From an uncultured Planctomycetales bacterium (GTDB taxonomy: Bacteria; Planctomycetota; Planctomycetia; Pirellulales; Thermoguttaceae): DNA of 64,000 nt. Below, piece after piece: positions 33,672 to 42,565 of the stretch (the stretch's first letter is position 1; each line of letters starts with the position of its first letter). Where the stretch lies: assembly GCA_937889015.1 (NCBI GenBank), contig CALARR010000352.1:44383-108382 (forward strand). The letters are read 5' to 3'. A program made the translations under genes and the position numbers. Below the pieces are notes generated by a model. That model saw only the letters and a program-made list of their open reading frames with translations. It was not told the DNA's origin and did no database searches.

Positions 33672-34101
33672 GGCAGGCTCGCTGGCAGAGGATTGGATGG
33701 AGACTTGGCAGGAAGGGTCAGCGGACCCATCGAGAATAGCAGGCGTCGGGGCGAGCAGCCAGATGCCATCGCGGGTCTGCGGAAGGGTTCTCGGCAATGA
33801 AGGCGGCCACAGGGCTTGCCATTCGGCGCAGGCCTTGGCCATTTTGCCTCACCCCGCAGCAGTAGACCCTTCTGCCACCCGGCGGACTTCGTGTATTGGG
33901 TATCAGAAAAGGAAGGCAACACGAGGGTGGCCTTTGTACCGCGAAACCGGGCTCCCGCTGGTCGCCCTCGTTGCATTATCTATCTGAGGGGCAATAATGA
34001 CAGGGGTTGTGGGAATATCATCCTGCCTGTATAGGGCACGCTGTGGGACGAGGCACGCAGCTTCTTCTTCTCCTTCAGGCTCAGGACCGACGAGGGATTT
34101 G
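33672..34101. other. divergent intergenic region with R3 copy b
   Basis: Between the minus-strand PQQ gene and the plus-strand lipoprotein gene. Apart from the R3 element at 33894-33996 nothing coding is supported. Promoters for both genes are expected here but none stands out. Confidence 0.35.
33894..33996 (+). mobile_element. R3 MITE-like element, copy b
   Basis: 103 bp, ends TATTGGGTATCAGA and, on the opposite strand, TATTGCCCCTCAGA. The core ACCGGGCTCCCGCTGG is identical to copy a. Confidence 0.8.
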
Positions 34102-34479
34102 ATGCCACGACTTGTGTTGGCGGGGCTGATGCTGGCGGTGTGGGCGGGCTGCAGTTGCTCGAAGGACACGAATCCTGCGCCGGCGGCCGGCGAGGCGCCG
34201 AAATACGGCGCGCGTGCTGCTGGCTCCACGAACCAAGGCGGCCCCGCGGGTACGGCGCCCAAGCTTGGGGCTCTGGCCGCCAATGCCCCGCCGAGCGGTG
34301 AGCAGGGGTCGGTCTACAATCTGCCGCTGGTCATCAAGATCGACGTGCCCAACGTGCCCGAGGAGATTCGGGGGCCCAGTCCGCCGATTGTGGAAGAGAA
34401 GGCATCCGAGCCGGCGAAGGGTTCGGGCTCGTCGGGCAGCTCGTTCTGGCCGTGGTCAGGCGGGGGCGGGAAGAAGTGA
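34102..34479 (+). CDS. small Pro/Gly-rich lipoprotein
   Basis: A 125-residue protein starting MPRLVLAGLMLAVWAGC, a lipoprotein signal with a lipobox (VWAGC) and acylated Cys at position 17. The start follows a GAGGG ribosome-binding site. The mature part is rich in Ala, Gly, Pro and Ser, with one non-repetitive segment (VYNLPLVIKIDVPNVPEEIRGPSPP) and a glycine-lysine end (SGGGGKK). No domain is recognised. It is probably a periplasmic or outer-membrane-anchored protein of unknown function, and may be a single-gene unit before the divergent response regulator. Confidence 0.7.
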   Translation: MPRLVLAGLMLAVWAGCSCSKDTNPAPAAGEAPKYGARAAGSTNQGGPAGTAPKLGALAANAPPSGEQGSVYNLPLVIKIDVPNVPEEIRGPSPPIVEEKASEPAKGSGSSGSSFWPWSGGGGKK

Positions 34480-34539
34480 TCTGCGGATCAGTGATTCGCG
34501 GCCCCTTGGGCAACGCAGCGACCTGACGCGGCGGCGTCA

Positions 34540-35142
34540 TCAGCTCAGGGTCATGGAGACCAGGGCGGCCACGCTTTCGACTTCCATTTTCTGGAAGACC
34601 TTGGCGCGGTGCTTGGCGACGGTCTTCTCGCTGATTTCCAGCTTGGAGGCGATATGCTTGGAGTTATCGCCGTGGACGAGCAGGTCCATCACCTCGCGTT
34701 CACGGTGGGAGAGCGTTGCCACGCGCTGGGCAATGGCCTGACGTCTGCTCTGCGCGATGCGATATTGGGCGTCCCGATCGATGGCTTCCTGGACGCGCAT
34801 CAGGAGGGCCTGGCGGCTGAACGGTTTTTCGATGAAATCGGCGGCGCCGTTGGTCATCGCTTGGACGGCCATGGGAACGTTGCCGTAACCGGTGATGATG
34901 ATGATGGGCAGCCGAGCGCCGTTCTTGCCCAGGCATTCCTGCAGCCCCAGGCCGCTCATGCCGGGCATGCGCACGTCGAGGATCAGGCAGCGGGGCGGGC
35001 CGGGCTCGTCGCGGTACTGTTGGAGGAAATCCTCGGCTGAGGCGAAGGTCTCGACATGCAGTCCCATGGAAGCCATCAAGAGGTTCAAGGACTCCCGGAC
35101 CTGCGGGTCGTCATCCACGACGTAGACGGTCGGTTGGCTCAT
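34540..35142 (-). CDS. FixJ/NarL-type response regulator
   Basis: A two-component DNA-binding regulator of 200 residues. The receiver domain (about 4-118) has the phosphoacceptor D56 in CLILDVRMPGM, acidic residues D10-D12, and the conserved switch lysine in FIEKPFS. The C-terminal LuxR-type helix-turn-helix (about 135-195) contains LSHREREVMDLLVHGDNSKHIASKLEISEKTVAKHR. The FixJ-like organisation (YVVDDDPQVRESL, ITGYGNVPMAVQAM) is typical of regulators controlled by PAS histidine kinases. Such a kinase is encoded divergently 490 bp away, a plausible but unproven partner. The start at 35142 gives the normal N-terminus. Confidence 0.92.
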   Translation of the reverse strand: MSQPTVYVVDDDPQVRESLNLLMASMGLHVETFASAEDFLQQYRDEPGPPRCLILDVRMPGMSGLGLQECLGKNGARLPIIIITGYGNVPMAVQAMTNGAADFIEKPFSRQALLMRVQEAIDRDAQYRIAQSRRQAIAQRVATLSHREREVMDLLVHGDNSKHIASKLEISEKTVAKHRAKVFQKMEVESVAALVSMTLS

Positions 35143-35635
35143 TGCGGCCACTCCCTCGCATGTTGGTTCTGGATAATGTATTGAATATCTGCACTTGGAA
35201 GGGATTGTCCAGAGTTTTTTGCTGAGGAAGAGTCCCCTTTTTCTGGCGACAATCAGTCCCCACAAAGGAACTTGCCCTAAGTTGTCTGTGGACTAAGGCT
35301 TGCGGAGGCGGTTCTGTGGCGACAGGCATGGTGGGGACGGTTGGGAACTCACGTAGGAGAGGGGGGCAATTTACGACAGTGAACGGCTTCAGAGGGGGAC
35401 GGGCGACGAGATTGTCGGGACCTTATTGGGTGTCAGAAAAATAACGTCGTGGCTGTCCTGGGTGTTACTCTGGAAATCCGGCCTCCCGATGGTCGGCCTC
35501 AAGGCATTACTCATCTGAGACGCAATAGCGGGAGCGGAATTTTCTACCCGGCGTGTCCTGCAACTCGACTATGTGTTTTCTAATTAGGGGGGTACAATCT
35601 TCCGGTGGCGCTCCACGTCGGGTCCCTCTCAGGCT
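35143..35635. other. divergent intergenic region with R3 copy c
   Basis: About 490 bp between the response regulator and the sensor kinase. It contains R3 copy c (35424-35527). A TACAAT at 35593-35598 faces the kinase gene but lacks a clear -35. No gene is supported. Confidence 0.35.
35424..35527 (+). mobile_element. R3 MITE-like element, copy c
   Basis: 104 bp, more diverged than copies a and b but with the same ends (TATTGGGTGTCAGA and, on the opposite strand, TATTGCGTCTCAGA) and the shared CCTCCCGATGGTCG core region. Confidence 0.7.
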
Positions 35636-36760
35636 ATGATGATCAGCGCAATGAGCCAGGTCTCCGAATTGCAGCCGGCGAACGACGCGCTAGGCCAGGG
35701 TGAAGAGCGATTCCGAGTGGCCTTTGAAGAAGGCCCGCTGGGAGTCTTCATGCTCGGCAGCGACGATCGATTCGTGCAGGTGAACCACGCCTTTTGCCGC
35801 CTGTTGGGATATCGAATCGAGGAGTTGGATCACAAGACCGAGTTGGAGTTGACCCATCCCGACGACTTGGAAGCCAGCCTGAGCCTTGGCCGGGCGATGC
35901 AACAGGGTCGCGACCGGCAGGCCATTGAGAAGCGTTATATCCGCAAGGACGGGCACATTCTCTGGGTCCGCGTCAGCCTGGGCTGGGTTTGCACTCGGGA
36001 GGGGAGACTCCTTTATCGCCAGGGCGTGGTGGAAGACGTATCGCAGCGTCGGCGCGCGGAGGAGGCCTTGCGTCGGGCCGAGCGCCTGGCCTCGGTCGGC
36101 ACGCTGGCGGCGGGTATTGCGCACGAGATCAACAACCCTTTGGGCGCGATTGTGCTGAGCGCGGACGCGGCCCTGCTGGCCTTGGATCAGCCGGCAGCGC
36201 GAGGGATTCTCGAGGCTTCGTTGAACAACATCCAGGCCTCGGCTTTGCGTTGTGGGCGGATCGTGAAGAGCGTGCTGCAATTTGCGCGCGACGAGGTTTC
36301 GCAGAAATGGCCGAGCAGCATTTTGGATGTGATCCGCCACGCGCGCGACATGACGCGCAAGCTGGCGGCCGAGCAGGGCGTGACGCTTGATTTGGAGTTG
36401 GATGAGACCTGCCCGGAACTGGTGATGAACCCCACGGAGATGGAGCAGGTTCTGACGAATCTGATATCGAACGGGATTCAGGCTTCACGGCCGGGAGGGA
36501 CGGTGCGGGTGAGAGCCGTCCTGGATGGGGGCGGTTTGCAGATCACCGTCCAGGACCATGGCCGAGGGATGTCGGCCGAGCAGATTGCGCACATGTTTGA
36601 TCCGTTCTACACGACGCGTGTCCAGGAGGGAGGGACGGGCCTGGGGTTGAGCATTACGCACGGAATCGTCCACGAGCATGGGGGGACGATCGAGGTCGAT
36701 AGTGCGGCAGGCGAAGGAACCACGATCAGTGTCCGCTTTCCCGCCAGTCTTTGCAAGTGA
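35636..36760 (+). CDS. soluble PAS-domain sensor histidine kinase
   Basis: A 374-residue kinase without membrane segments. A PAS/PAC domain covers about residues 22-140 (FEEGPLGVFMLGSDDRFVQVNHAFCRLLGY, YIRKDGHILWVRVS). The HisKA domain has the phospho-accepting H163 in AAGIAHEINNPLGAI. The ATPase domain shows the N box (QVLTNLISNGIQAS), G1 (VQDHGRGM), F (FDPFYTT) and G2 (GTGLGLSITHGI). It probably senses a cytoplasmic or diffusible cue through PAS. The single-domain regulator that follows is 15 bp downstream and is the likely operon partner, with the FixJ-type regulator on the other side as a second candidate. Confidence 0.93.
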   Translation: MMISAMSQVSELQPANDALGQGEERFRVAFEEGPLGVFMLGSDDRFVQVNHAFCRLLGYRIEELDHKTELELTHPDDLEASLSLGRAMQQGRDRQAIEKRYIRKDGHILWVRVSLGWVCTREGRLLYRQGVVEDVSQRRRAEEALRRAERLASVGTLAAGIAHEINNPLGAIVLSADAALLALDQPAARGILEASLNNIQASALRCGRIVKSVLQFARDEVSQKWPSSILDVIRHARDMTRKLAAEQGVTLDLELDETCPELVMNPTEMEQVLTNLISNGIQASRPGGTVRVRAVLDGGGLQITVQDHGRGMSAEQIAHMFDPFYTTRVQEGGTGLGLSITHGIVHEHGGTIEVDSAAGEGTTISVRFPASLCK

Positions 36761-36775
36761 GAGGGGTGTGTGGTC

Positions 36776-37165
36776 ATGGTCAAAGTGCTTGTGGTGGATG
36801 ACGAACCGGCTTACCGCGACTCATTGCGGTTGCTGATGCCCTGTGAGGGCTTTGAGGTGGAGACTGCCGCCAACGAGCGGGAAGCCTTGGACGTGTCGCA
36901 GCGCTTTGCGCCCGACGTCCTGGTCGTGGACTGGATGCTCAAGGATCACACGGACGGATTGGACATTGCGCAGGGTCTGCGGCAGCGCCATCCCAAGATG
37001 CAGGTGATTCTCATCACCGGATATCCGACCGCCAACCTGGAGGCCCGGATTCGCAGCCTGCCGGCGACGCAATTGCTCACGAAGCCCTTCACGCTGAGCC
37101 GGTTGATCGGCTCGATCTACGCGGCGGTGCAAGTCGCTCCTTCGGCCTGTGATCGTGCTTCGTGA
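36776..37165 (+). CDS. single-domain response regulator
   Basis: A 129-residue receiver domain without output domain. It shows the acidic pair D8-D9 in VLVVDDEPAYRDS, the phosphoacceptor D52 in VLVVDWMLKD, the Thr in ITGYP and the switch lysine in LLTKPFT. The ATG with a GAGGGG ribosome-binding site nine bases upstream is preferred over an in-frame GTG six bases earlier. It is directly downstream of the histidine kinase, so it is probably phosphorylated by it and acts through protein contact, either as a phosphate shuttle or as a regulator of an enzyme. Confidence 0.9.
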   Translation: MVKVLVVDDEPAYRDSLRLLMPCEGFEVETAANEREALDVSQRFAPDVLVVDWMLKDHTDGLDIAQGLRQRHPKMQVILITGYPTANLEARIRSLPATQLLTKPFTLSRLIGSIYAAVQVAPSACDRAS

Positions 37166-37407
37166 TCTGCCTCTGCAGAGCAGATCGGGGGAGCGGGGAG
37201 AGAGGCTGGCCGGCCGCGGAGGGGCCTGCGTGAGTGGGCGCTCCGGCATTGGCGCGCTTGCAGTCGTCGGGGGTGGGGGTTAGATTGAACCTCTTGCTGG
37301 CTCGAGTGCCGCCCGATCCCCGCCAGGGCGAAGTTGACGCTGTGCCAAGTCGCGCCACAACAACCGAGCTTTTGTTCGCGCTTCCTGCCTCTCTTGTTGG
37401 AGGTCCC

Positions 37408-38304
37408 ATGCCTGAGCACCGGGGATTTACGCGGCGGCAGATGTTGACCCACACGGCGGCCGGCGCGTTGACCGCCCTGCCCTTGCTCGCCGCCGCATCC
37501 AGCGCGAGCCCTGCGGCCGGGGGCCGAGTGTGGGATGTGCACACGCATTTGAGTGGATCGGACGGTTCGCCCGAGCAGCGCGTGCTTTATCTGCTGAAGC
37601 ACGCCGATCGTGTCGGCATCGACAAGTTGATCGTGTTCATGGGGACGCGGTGGACCCATGATCCGACGCCGGAGCAGTTTCGCAAAGAGAACGACGAGGT
37701 GTTGCGCGCGGTGCAGGCGGGCGCCGGCCGCGTGTTCGGCTTGGTCTATTTGAATCCCAAGTACGTGGAGGAGAGCCTGCGCGAGTTGGACCGTTGCGTG
37801 GGCAGCGGTCCGATGCTGGGCGTGAAGCTGTGGGTGGCCCTGGAGTGCAACGATCCGCGGCTGGATCCGATTTGCGGGCGCGCGGCCGAACTCAAGGCCG
37901 TGGTCTTGCAGCACGCCTATTGGCGCACCGGCCCGAATTTGCCCAACGAATCCAATCCATTGCACGTGGCCGAGTTGGCTCGGCGCCATCCGGAGTTGCC
38001 GATCATCGCCGCGCACACGGGAAACGATTGGGAACGCGGCATCCGGGCGATTCGCGGCACGAAGAATGTATTCTGCGAAGTGAGCGGTTTTGACACGACA
38101 GCCGGGGTCGTGGAAATGGCCGTGCGCGAGTTGGGGGCGGAGCGGGTCCTGTACGGCAGCGATGCCGGGGGGCGGAGCTACGCATCGCAGATGGCCAAGG
38201 TGCTGGCGGCCGACCTCTCGGAGGCCGACAAGCGGCTGATCTTGGGCGGCAACATCGAACGCATCCTGGCTCCCATTCTGGCGCAGAAAGGCATCCGGCT
38301 ATGA
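37408..38304 (+). CDS. TAT-exported amidohydrolase-family protein
   Basis: A 298-residue metal-dependent hydrolase of the amidohydrolase-2 family (PF04909 type). The N-terminus has a twin-arginine motif (TRRQMLTHTAAGALTALPLL), so it is likely exported folded. The fold is indicated by WDVHTHLSG (metal-binding HxH), VVLQHAYW, IIAAHTGNDW (metal His) and LYGSDAGG (metal Asp). These are the standard positions of the TIM-barrel. Substrates in this family range from carboxylated aromatics to lactones; none is predictable. The stop overlaps the next gene by four bases (ATGA), forming a pair of related hydrolases. Confidence 0.85.
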   Translation: MPEHRGFTRRQMLTHTAAGALTALPLLAAASSASPAAGGRVWDVHTHLSGSDGSPEQRVLYLLKHADRVGIDKLIVFMGTRWTHDPTPEQFRKENDEVLRAVQAGAGRVFGLVYLNPKYVEESLRELDRCVGSGPMLGVKLWVALECNDPRLDPICGRAAELKAVVLQHAYWRTGPNLPNESNPLHVAELARRHPELPIIAAHTGNDWERGIRAIRGTKNVFCEVSGFDTTAGVVEMAVRELGAERVLYGSDAGGRSYASQMAKVLAADLSEADKRLILGGNIERILAPILAQKGIRL

Positions 38305-39077
38305 TCGTCGACGTCAACGTCTATCTTTCCCGTTGGCCGTTCCGCCGCCTGCCCTGCGATGAACTGCCGCGTCTGATCGAACGATTGAAGAAGTGCGATG
38401 TGGGCCAGGCTTGGGTCGGCAGCTTCGACGGGCTGTTTCACCGCGACGTAGGCGGAGTCAATGCGCGGCTGGCGGAAGACTGCGCGCGCGCTGGGCGCGA
38501 GGTGCTGGTGCCTTTCGGCACGGTCAATCCCGCGCTTCCCGATTGGGAAGAGGACTTGCGCCGCTGCCACGAGCAGTACCAGATGCCGGGCATCCGCCTG
38601 CACCCCAACTATCACGGTTACACGCTGGCCGATCCGGTGGCCGAAGCCTTGTTCTCGGCGGCGGCCGAGCGCCGGATGATCGTGCAGTTGGCGCCGCGCA
38701 TGGAGGACACGCGGACCCAGCATCGGCTGATGCAGGTCGCGGATCTGGATCTCAAGCCGCTGCCGGCCCTGGTTGCCAAGTTTCCGCGTCTGCGGCTGGT
38801 GCTGTTGAACAGCCTGCGTCCAGCGCGCGAGGCGGTTCCGCTGCTGAAATTTGAGAATGTGAGCTTCGACATCGCCATGCTGGAGGGCGTTGGGGGGATC
38901 GAGAAGCTATTGCGCGACACGAAGCTGCCGGTGGAGCGGGCCTTGTTCGGTTCGCACTTGCCGCTGTACAACCTGGAGGCGGCGATCCTCAAGCTCCGCG
39001 AGTCGGAGTTGACGCCTGCGCAGCGCGAGGCGCTGACGCAGGCCAACGCGCGGCGAATCCTCAAGCCGGCCAGCTAG
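38301..39077 (+). CDS. second amidohydrolase-family protein
   Basis: A 258-residue cytoplasmic relative of the preceding protein without signal peptide. It resembles amidohydrolase-2 proteins in GIRLHPNYHGYTLADP and LFGSHLPLYNLEAAILKL, but the first metal motif is DVNVYLSRWPF, lacking the HxH of canonical enzymes. A reduced or altered metal site, or a structural partner of the upstream enzyme, is possible. It is translationally coupled to the upstream gene by an ATGA overlap. The stop codon TAG is the first part of the R2 element (TAGTGCGTGTCGC). Confidence 0.75.
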   Translation: MIVDVNVYLSRWPFRRLPCDELPRLIERLKKCDVGQAWVGSFDGLFHRDVGGVNARLAEDCARAGREVLVPFGTVNPALPDWEEDLRRCHEQYQMPGIRLHPNYHGYTLADPVAEALFSAAAERRMIVQLAPRMEDTRTQHRLMQVADLDLKPLPALVAKFPRLRLVLLNSLRPAREAVPLLKFENVSFDIAMLEGVGGIEKLLRDTKLPVERALFGSHLPLYNLEAAILKLRESELTPAQREALTQANARRILKPAS

Positions 39078-39245
39078 TGCGTGTCGCACACGCGCGTAGC
39101 GTTGCCGGCGGCGTGTCGCCACGGTTTCGAAAGCGAAAGAGTCGCTATGGGAGCCGGTCCCAGAACCTGTCGGCCGCTCAGTCTTGCCGGGCCGCCCGAG
39201 GCGGCTTTGGCGGTTCTGGGATAGGTTCCAGGCGTCCGAAAGGCG
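39075..39245 (+). repeat. R2 element, copy b, interrupted by R1 copy G
   Basis: The left part (39075-39146) matches R2 up to GTCGCT; the match resumes at 39228 (CCAGGCGTCCGAA) after an 81-bp R1 insertion. It fills the gap between two convergent genes, from one stop codon to the other. Confidence 0.8.
39147..39227 (+). repeat. R1 palindromic element, copy G, nested in R2
   Basis: CCCAGAACC and GGTTCTGGG give a perfect terminal stem. Compared with the uninterrupted R2 at 42470, the net insertion is exactly 81 bp. Confidence 0.9.
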
Positions 39246-39247
39246 GA

Positions 39248-41074
39248 CTAGCAGCGGGCGACCGGCTGGTGTTGCGGCTGGGTGGCGCGGCGATGGCCCA
39301 AGGCGGCGTCGGGCAGGGCCAGCGTGTGCCGCAACTGGCCGACCTGCTGCCGAATCTGAAGCAGATCCTGCTGCCAGCGCCGAAGGGCCTGGCATGCGCT
39401 GCTCAAGGGCGCAAAGACCTCCGCGGCGGGGCCGCGACCGATCCACTGCTGCGTCAATTGGTCGATCTCGCGCCGCAATCCGCGCCGCAGCCGGCCGGTG
39501 AAGGCCCACAACAACAGGCCGCACCAGGCCACCAGCCAGAAGCCGGCGGAGAGGTAGAAATCCAGGCCATAGACGGGCACGGGCTGCGCGGCCCACCAGG
39601 AGTCGAAGAAGAAGTTCTTCGCCAGTCGGTAGCCGAGCACGCCGAGCATGGCCAGGAGCAAGATTTCGTAGCGCCAACGCGTGAACCAGCCGGTATGGCG
39701 AGCGGCCAGCCGATCCAGGAGGCTGTCCAGCGCGCCGGCCACTTCGCCGGCGAAGCTCTCGGCGGCAGCCGACGCCTGGGCACCCAGGGCCGGCATGTGG
39801 ACCGTCTCGGCCGGCAAGCCGGCTTCGATGGCGTAGCCGCCGACCACCACGGCCGCGGAGTGCAAGTCGGCCTGATCCCAGCACGAGGCCGCCTTTTGGG
39901 CTCCGCGCTCGGCGCGGCGGCGATGCTGGTGCTCGCGCCAGGTGCGGGCTCCCTCCAAGGCTCCCCAAAGGGCGATCTGGGCCGGGGTCCTGGCGCGCAA
40001 CAAGGCCGCGCGCGAGACCAGCGCACCCAGGCCTTGGTAGATCCGAAGGACCAACGAGAAGGGGCTGAATCCCCAGTGGGCAATCACCCGATCCAAGACA
40101 CGCGATTCCCATTGGCGGCGGTTGGCGAGCAATTCGGTTCGCGTCTGGCGCGCCAGTTGTGTGCCCAACTCCGCCTGTTGCTGTTGGATGGCCGCCTCCA
40201 GGCGTTCGATCTGGGGCAGGGCCTGCTGCAAGCGGCTGTGGATCAGATCCAGGGTCTCGGCCACCAGGTCCAGGAAGTTGGCCCGTCGAATGCGGTTGCC
40301 GGCGGCCCCGGCCAGTTGCCGCGTGAGGAGGTCCAAGAGACGACCGAAGGCTCCGCGCGGAGCCAGTCCGGCGCGCGTGTCAGCCAGCGCGGTCAAGGAA
40401 TCGACCAGGAAGATCTCGCCTGTGGAATACTGTTCGGCAAGCACCGCGCGCCAGTCATCGCGGATGTCCTGGTCGTCGTCGGCGTGGGTTTGCACGAAGA
40501 CCAGGCGCGCGCCGGGCGCGGCGTCGGCCAGTTCCTGGGTCACGCGCGCGCTGCGGTACTTCTGTTGCGTGGTGGTCACCAGCAGCACGTCGCAGTGGCT
40601 CAGGATGGCGCGCAGCCGCGACAGATTGGTGCCTGCCGCCAGGGTATCTTCGGTGGTATCGGGGTCTGGGCAATCGATGAGCACCAGGTCGGCCAGCGAG
40701 GGCAGATCGCGATGCACCAGTTCGACGCTTTCGGTGGGAATGCCCAACATGGCCGGCATCAGATCCGATCGGCAGACGACAATGGGTCGCAGGGTGGTGG
40801 GTCGCTGCCGGCCGGCCGGGACCACCTCGTCGCCGACCAGGGCGTTGACCAGGGCGCTCTTGCCCGTGCCCGATCCACCCAACGTAGCGACCACCAGCGG
40901 CGCTTGGAGGCGGACGCGCAAGGTTTGGGTTCGTTCGAGCAGGCGATCGACCAGGGCTCGGCAGGCGCGTGCGGTCTCCCACGGCGGGGGGGATGTCGAC
41001 CACTGTCGGAGTCGATCGTTGAGGGCATCGACTTCGGCCAGGAGTTCGAGATGGGCTAGTTCGGGACGTGTCAT
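39248..41074 (-). CDS. membrane-associated dynamin-like GTPase
   Basis: A 608-residue GTPase. The P-loop GGSGTGKSALVNALVG is at about residues 66-81, followed by a TT switch (RPTTLRP), the G3-like DCPDPDTTEDT and a G4 candidate FVQTHADDDQD. The middle part (about 240-480) is helical and Ala/Arg/Leu-rich as in dynamin-like stalks. Two hydrophobic helices (ILLLAMLGVLGYRLAKNFF and YLSAGFWLVAWCGLLLWAF, about residues 480-545) would anchor it in the membrane. The arrangement resembles YfjP/YeeP-like and bacterial dynamin-like proteins. A membrane-remodelling role is only an inference. The start MTRPELAHLELL is preferred over a longer frame. Confidence 0.75.
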   Translation of the reverse strand: MTRPELAHLELLAEVDALNDRLRQWSTSPPPWETARACRALVDRLLERTQTLRVRLQAPLVVATLGGSGTGKSALVNALVGDEVVPAGRQRPTTLRPIVVCRSDLMPAMLGIPTESVELVHRDLPSLADLVLIDCPDPDTTEDTLAAGTNLSRLRAILSHCDVLLVTTTQQKYRSARVTQELADAAPGARLVFVQTHADDDQDIRDDWRAVLAEQYSTGEIFLVDSLTALADTRAGLAPRGAFGRLLDLLTRQLAGAAGNRIRRANFLDLVAETLDLIHSRLQQALPQIERLEAAIQQQQAELGTQLARQTRTELLANRRQWESRVLDRVIAHWGFSPFSLVLRIYQGLGALVSRAALLRARTPAQIALWGALEGARTWREHQHRRRAERGAQKAASCWDQADLHSAAVVVGGYAIEAGLPAETVHMPALGAQASAAAESFAGEVAGALDSLLDRLAARHTGWFTRWRYEILLLAMLGVLGYRLAKNFFFDSWWAAQPVPVYGLDFYLSAGFWLVAWCGLLLWAFTGRLRRGLRREIDQLTQQWIGRGPAAEVFAPLSSACQALRRWQQDLLQIRQQVGQLRHTLALPDAALGHRRATQPQHQPVARC

Positions 41075-41359
41075 ACCACAAGGATAGCAGAAGGGATTGC
41101 CGGCGGCATACAATTCCGGGCCGTGCGTGGGGGAGCCTTGGGATGCCGTAGCGGCTCGCGGTGGCCCCAGTTCGGCGCCGACGGGACGGGGCCTGTGGAC
41201 TGTTCGCAGGCCTGTGCATCGGTTATGCTACCACGCGTGGGATTGTCGCCAAGGGCGGGTCGGGAAGCTTCCCCTGGGGTGGGCATTCGAGTGCAAGCCG
41301 GTGGGGCGGCGACCGTCGGGTGATGACAGATCCTCGGTCTCTTTGGGGGAGTCAACGCC

Positions 41360-42352
41360 ATGGATCACGGGTTGTCGTTGCTGATCGGCCAGCAGTGGTT
41401 GGGGAACGGGTTCCTTTGGGGCACCGTGCTCGTGGCGATCCTGGGTTTGTTCGTGCTGCTGATGGTGATCATCATCGGCGTGTACGGCAGCCTGTGGTTT
41501 CAGGCCTTCATGTCGGACGCGCAGGTGAGCATTTTCAGCCTGATCGGCATGAGCCTGCGCCAGGTCAACGCGCGGCTGATTGTGCAGGCCAAGATCATGG
41601 CCATGCAGGCTGGATTGAGTCGCGACATCACGACGCGTCGGCTGGAGGCGCACTATCTGGCGGGCGGCGATGTGCCGCGTGTGATTCGCGCGTTGATCGC
41701 CGCGCATCGGGCGGATATTGACCTGGATTTCGACAAGGCGGCGGCCATCGACCTGGCGGGGCGCGACGTGCTCGATGCGGTGCAGACGAGCGTCAATCCC
41801 AAGGTGATCGACTGCCCCGACCCGAAGCGCAGCCAACGCGTGACCCTGAGCGCCATTTCCAAGAACGGCGTGGAACTGAAGGTGCGTGCGCGAGTCACGG
41901 TGCGGACCAATGTGGAACGTCTCATCGGCGGGGCTACCGAGGAGACGATCATTGCTCGCGTGGGCGAAGGCATCATCGCCTCGATCGGTTCGTCGAACAC
42001 GCATTTGGAGGTGATGGAGAACCCGGACCGGGTATCCAAGGCCGTGCTGGAGCGGGGGTTGGACTCGAACACGGCCTTTGAGATCGTGTCGATCGACATC
42101 GCCGACATCGACGTGGGGCAGAACATCGGCGCGCGGCTCCAGGCGGACCAGGCCGAGGCTGACACGCGCGTAGCACGGGCGAAGGCGGAAGAGCGCCGGG
42201 CCCTGGCCATGGCTCGTGAACAGGAGATGCGGGCCGAGGTGGCGCGCAACCGGGCCGAGGTCACTCTGGCAGAGGCGGACGTGCCCTTGGCGATGGCTGG
42301 GGCGTTCCGCAAAGGAGCCCTGGAGCGTCTGACCACCGATGGTGCGGCGTGA
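41360..42352 (+). CDS. floA: flotillin-like protein FloA
   Basis: A 330-residue membrane-scaffold protein of the FloA/YqfA (UPF0365) family, which organises functional membrane microdomains. It has one N-terminal membrane hairpin or helix (FLWGTVLVAILGLFVLLMVIIIGVYGSLW), then the family signature SLIGMSLRQVNARLIVQAKIMAMQAGL and an SPFH-type domain with VELKVRARVTVRTNVERLIGGATEETIIARVGEGI. The C-terminal part is a coiled-coil rich in Ala and Glu (RLQADQAEADTRVARAKAEERRALAMAREQEMRAEVARNRAEV). Length matches the family. It is followed by R1 and R2 elements. Confidence 0.95.
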   Translation: MDHGLSLLIGQQWLGNGFLWGTVLVAILGLFVLLMVIIIGVYGSLWFQAFMSDAQVSIFSLIGMSLRQVNARLIVQAKIMAMQAGLSRDITTRRLEAHYLAGGDVPRVIRALIAAHRADIDLDFDKAAAIDLAGRDVLDAVQTSVNPKVIDCPDPKRSQRVTLSAISKNGVELKVRARVTVRTNVERLIGGATEETIIARVGEGIIASIGSSNTHLEVMENPDRVSKAVLERGLDSNTAFEIVSIDIADIDVGQNIGARLQADQAEADTRVARAKAEERRALAMAREQEMRAEVARNRAEVTLAEADVPLAMAGAFRKGALERLTTDGAA

Positions 42353-42386
42353 GAAGCGGCACCCGTGCTTTCGGCCGGCGCTGCGT

Positions 42387-42472
42387 CTTAGGGCCGGTCC
42401 CAAAACCTGTCGGCAGCTCAGTCCTGCTGGGCCGCCCGGCCTGGCTGGTGCGGTTATGGGATAGGTCCTAAG
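42387..42472 (+). repeat. R1 palindromic element, copy H
   Basis: Shows the full terminal inverted repeats, CTTAGGGCC and GGTCCTAAG. The inner stem CCCAAAACC / GGTTATGGG has one or two mismatches. It abuts an R2 element, sharing the last bases. Confidence 0.88.
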
Positions 42473-42565
42473 TGCGTGTCGCAGACCCATGTAGCGTTCC
42501 CGGCGGCATGTCGCCACGGTTTCGAAAGCGAACAAGCCGCTCCAGGTGTCTGAGACGCGCGGTGG
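42470..42565 (+). repeat. R2 element, copy c (uninterrupted)
   Basis: An approximately 95-bp element with GTGCGTGTCGCAGAC at the left and GTCTGAGACGCGC at the right; these are imperfect inverted repeats. It is the empty-site counterpart of R2 copy b. Confidence 0.8.
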
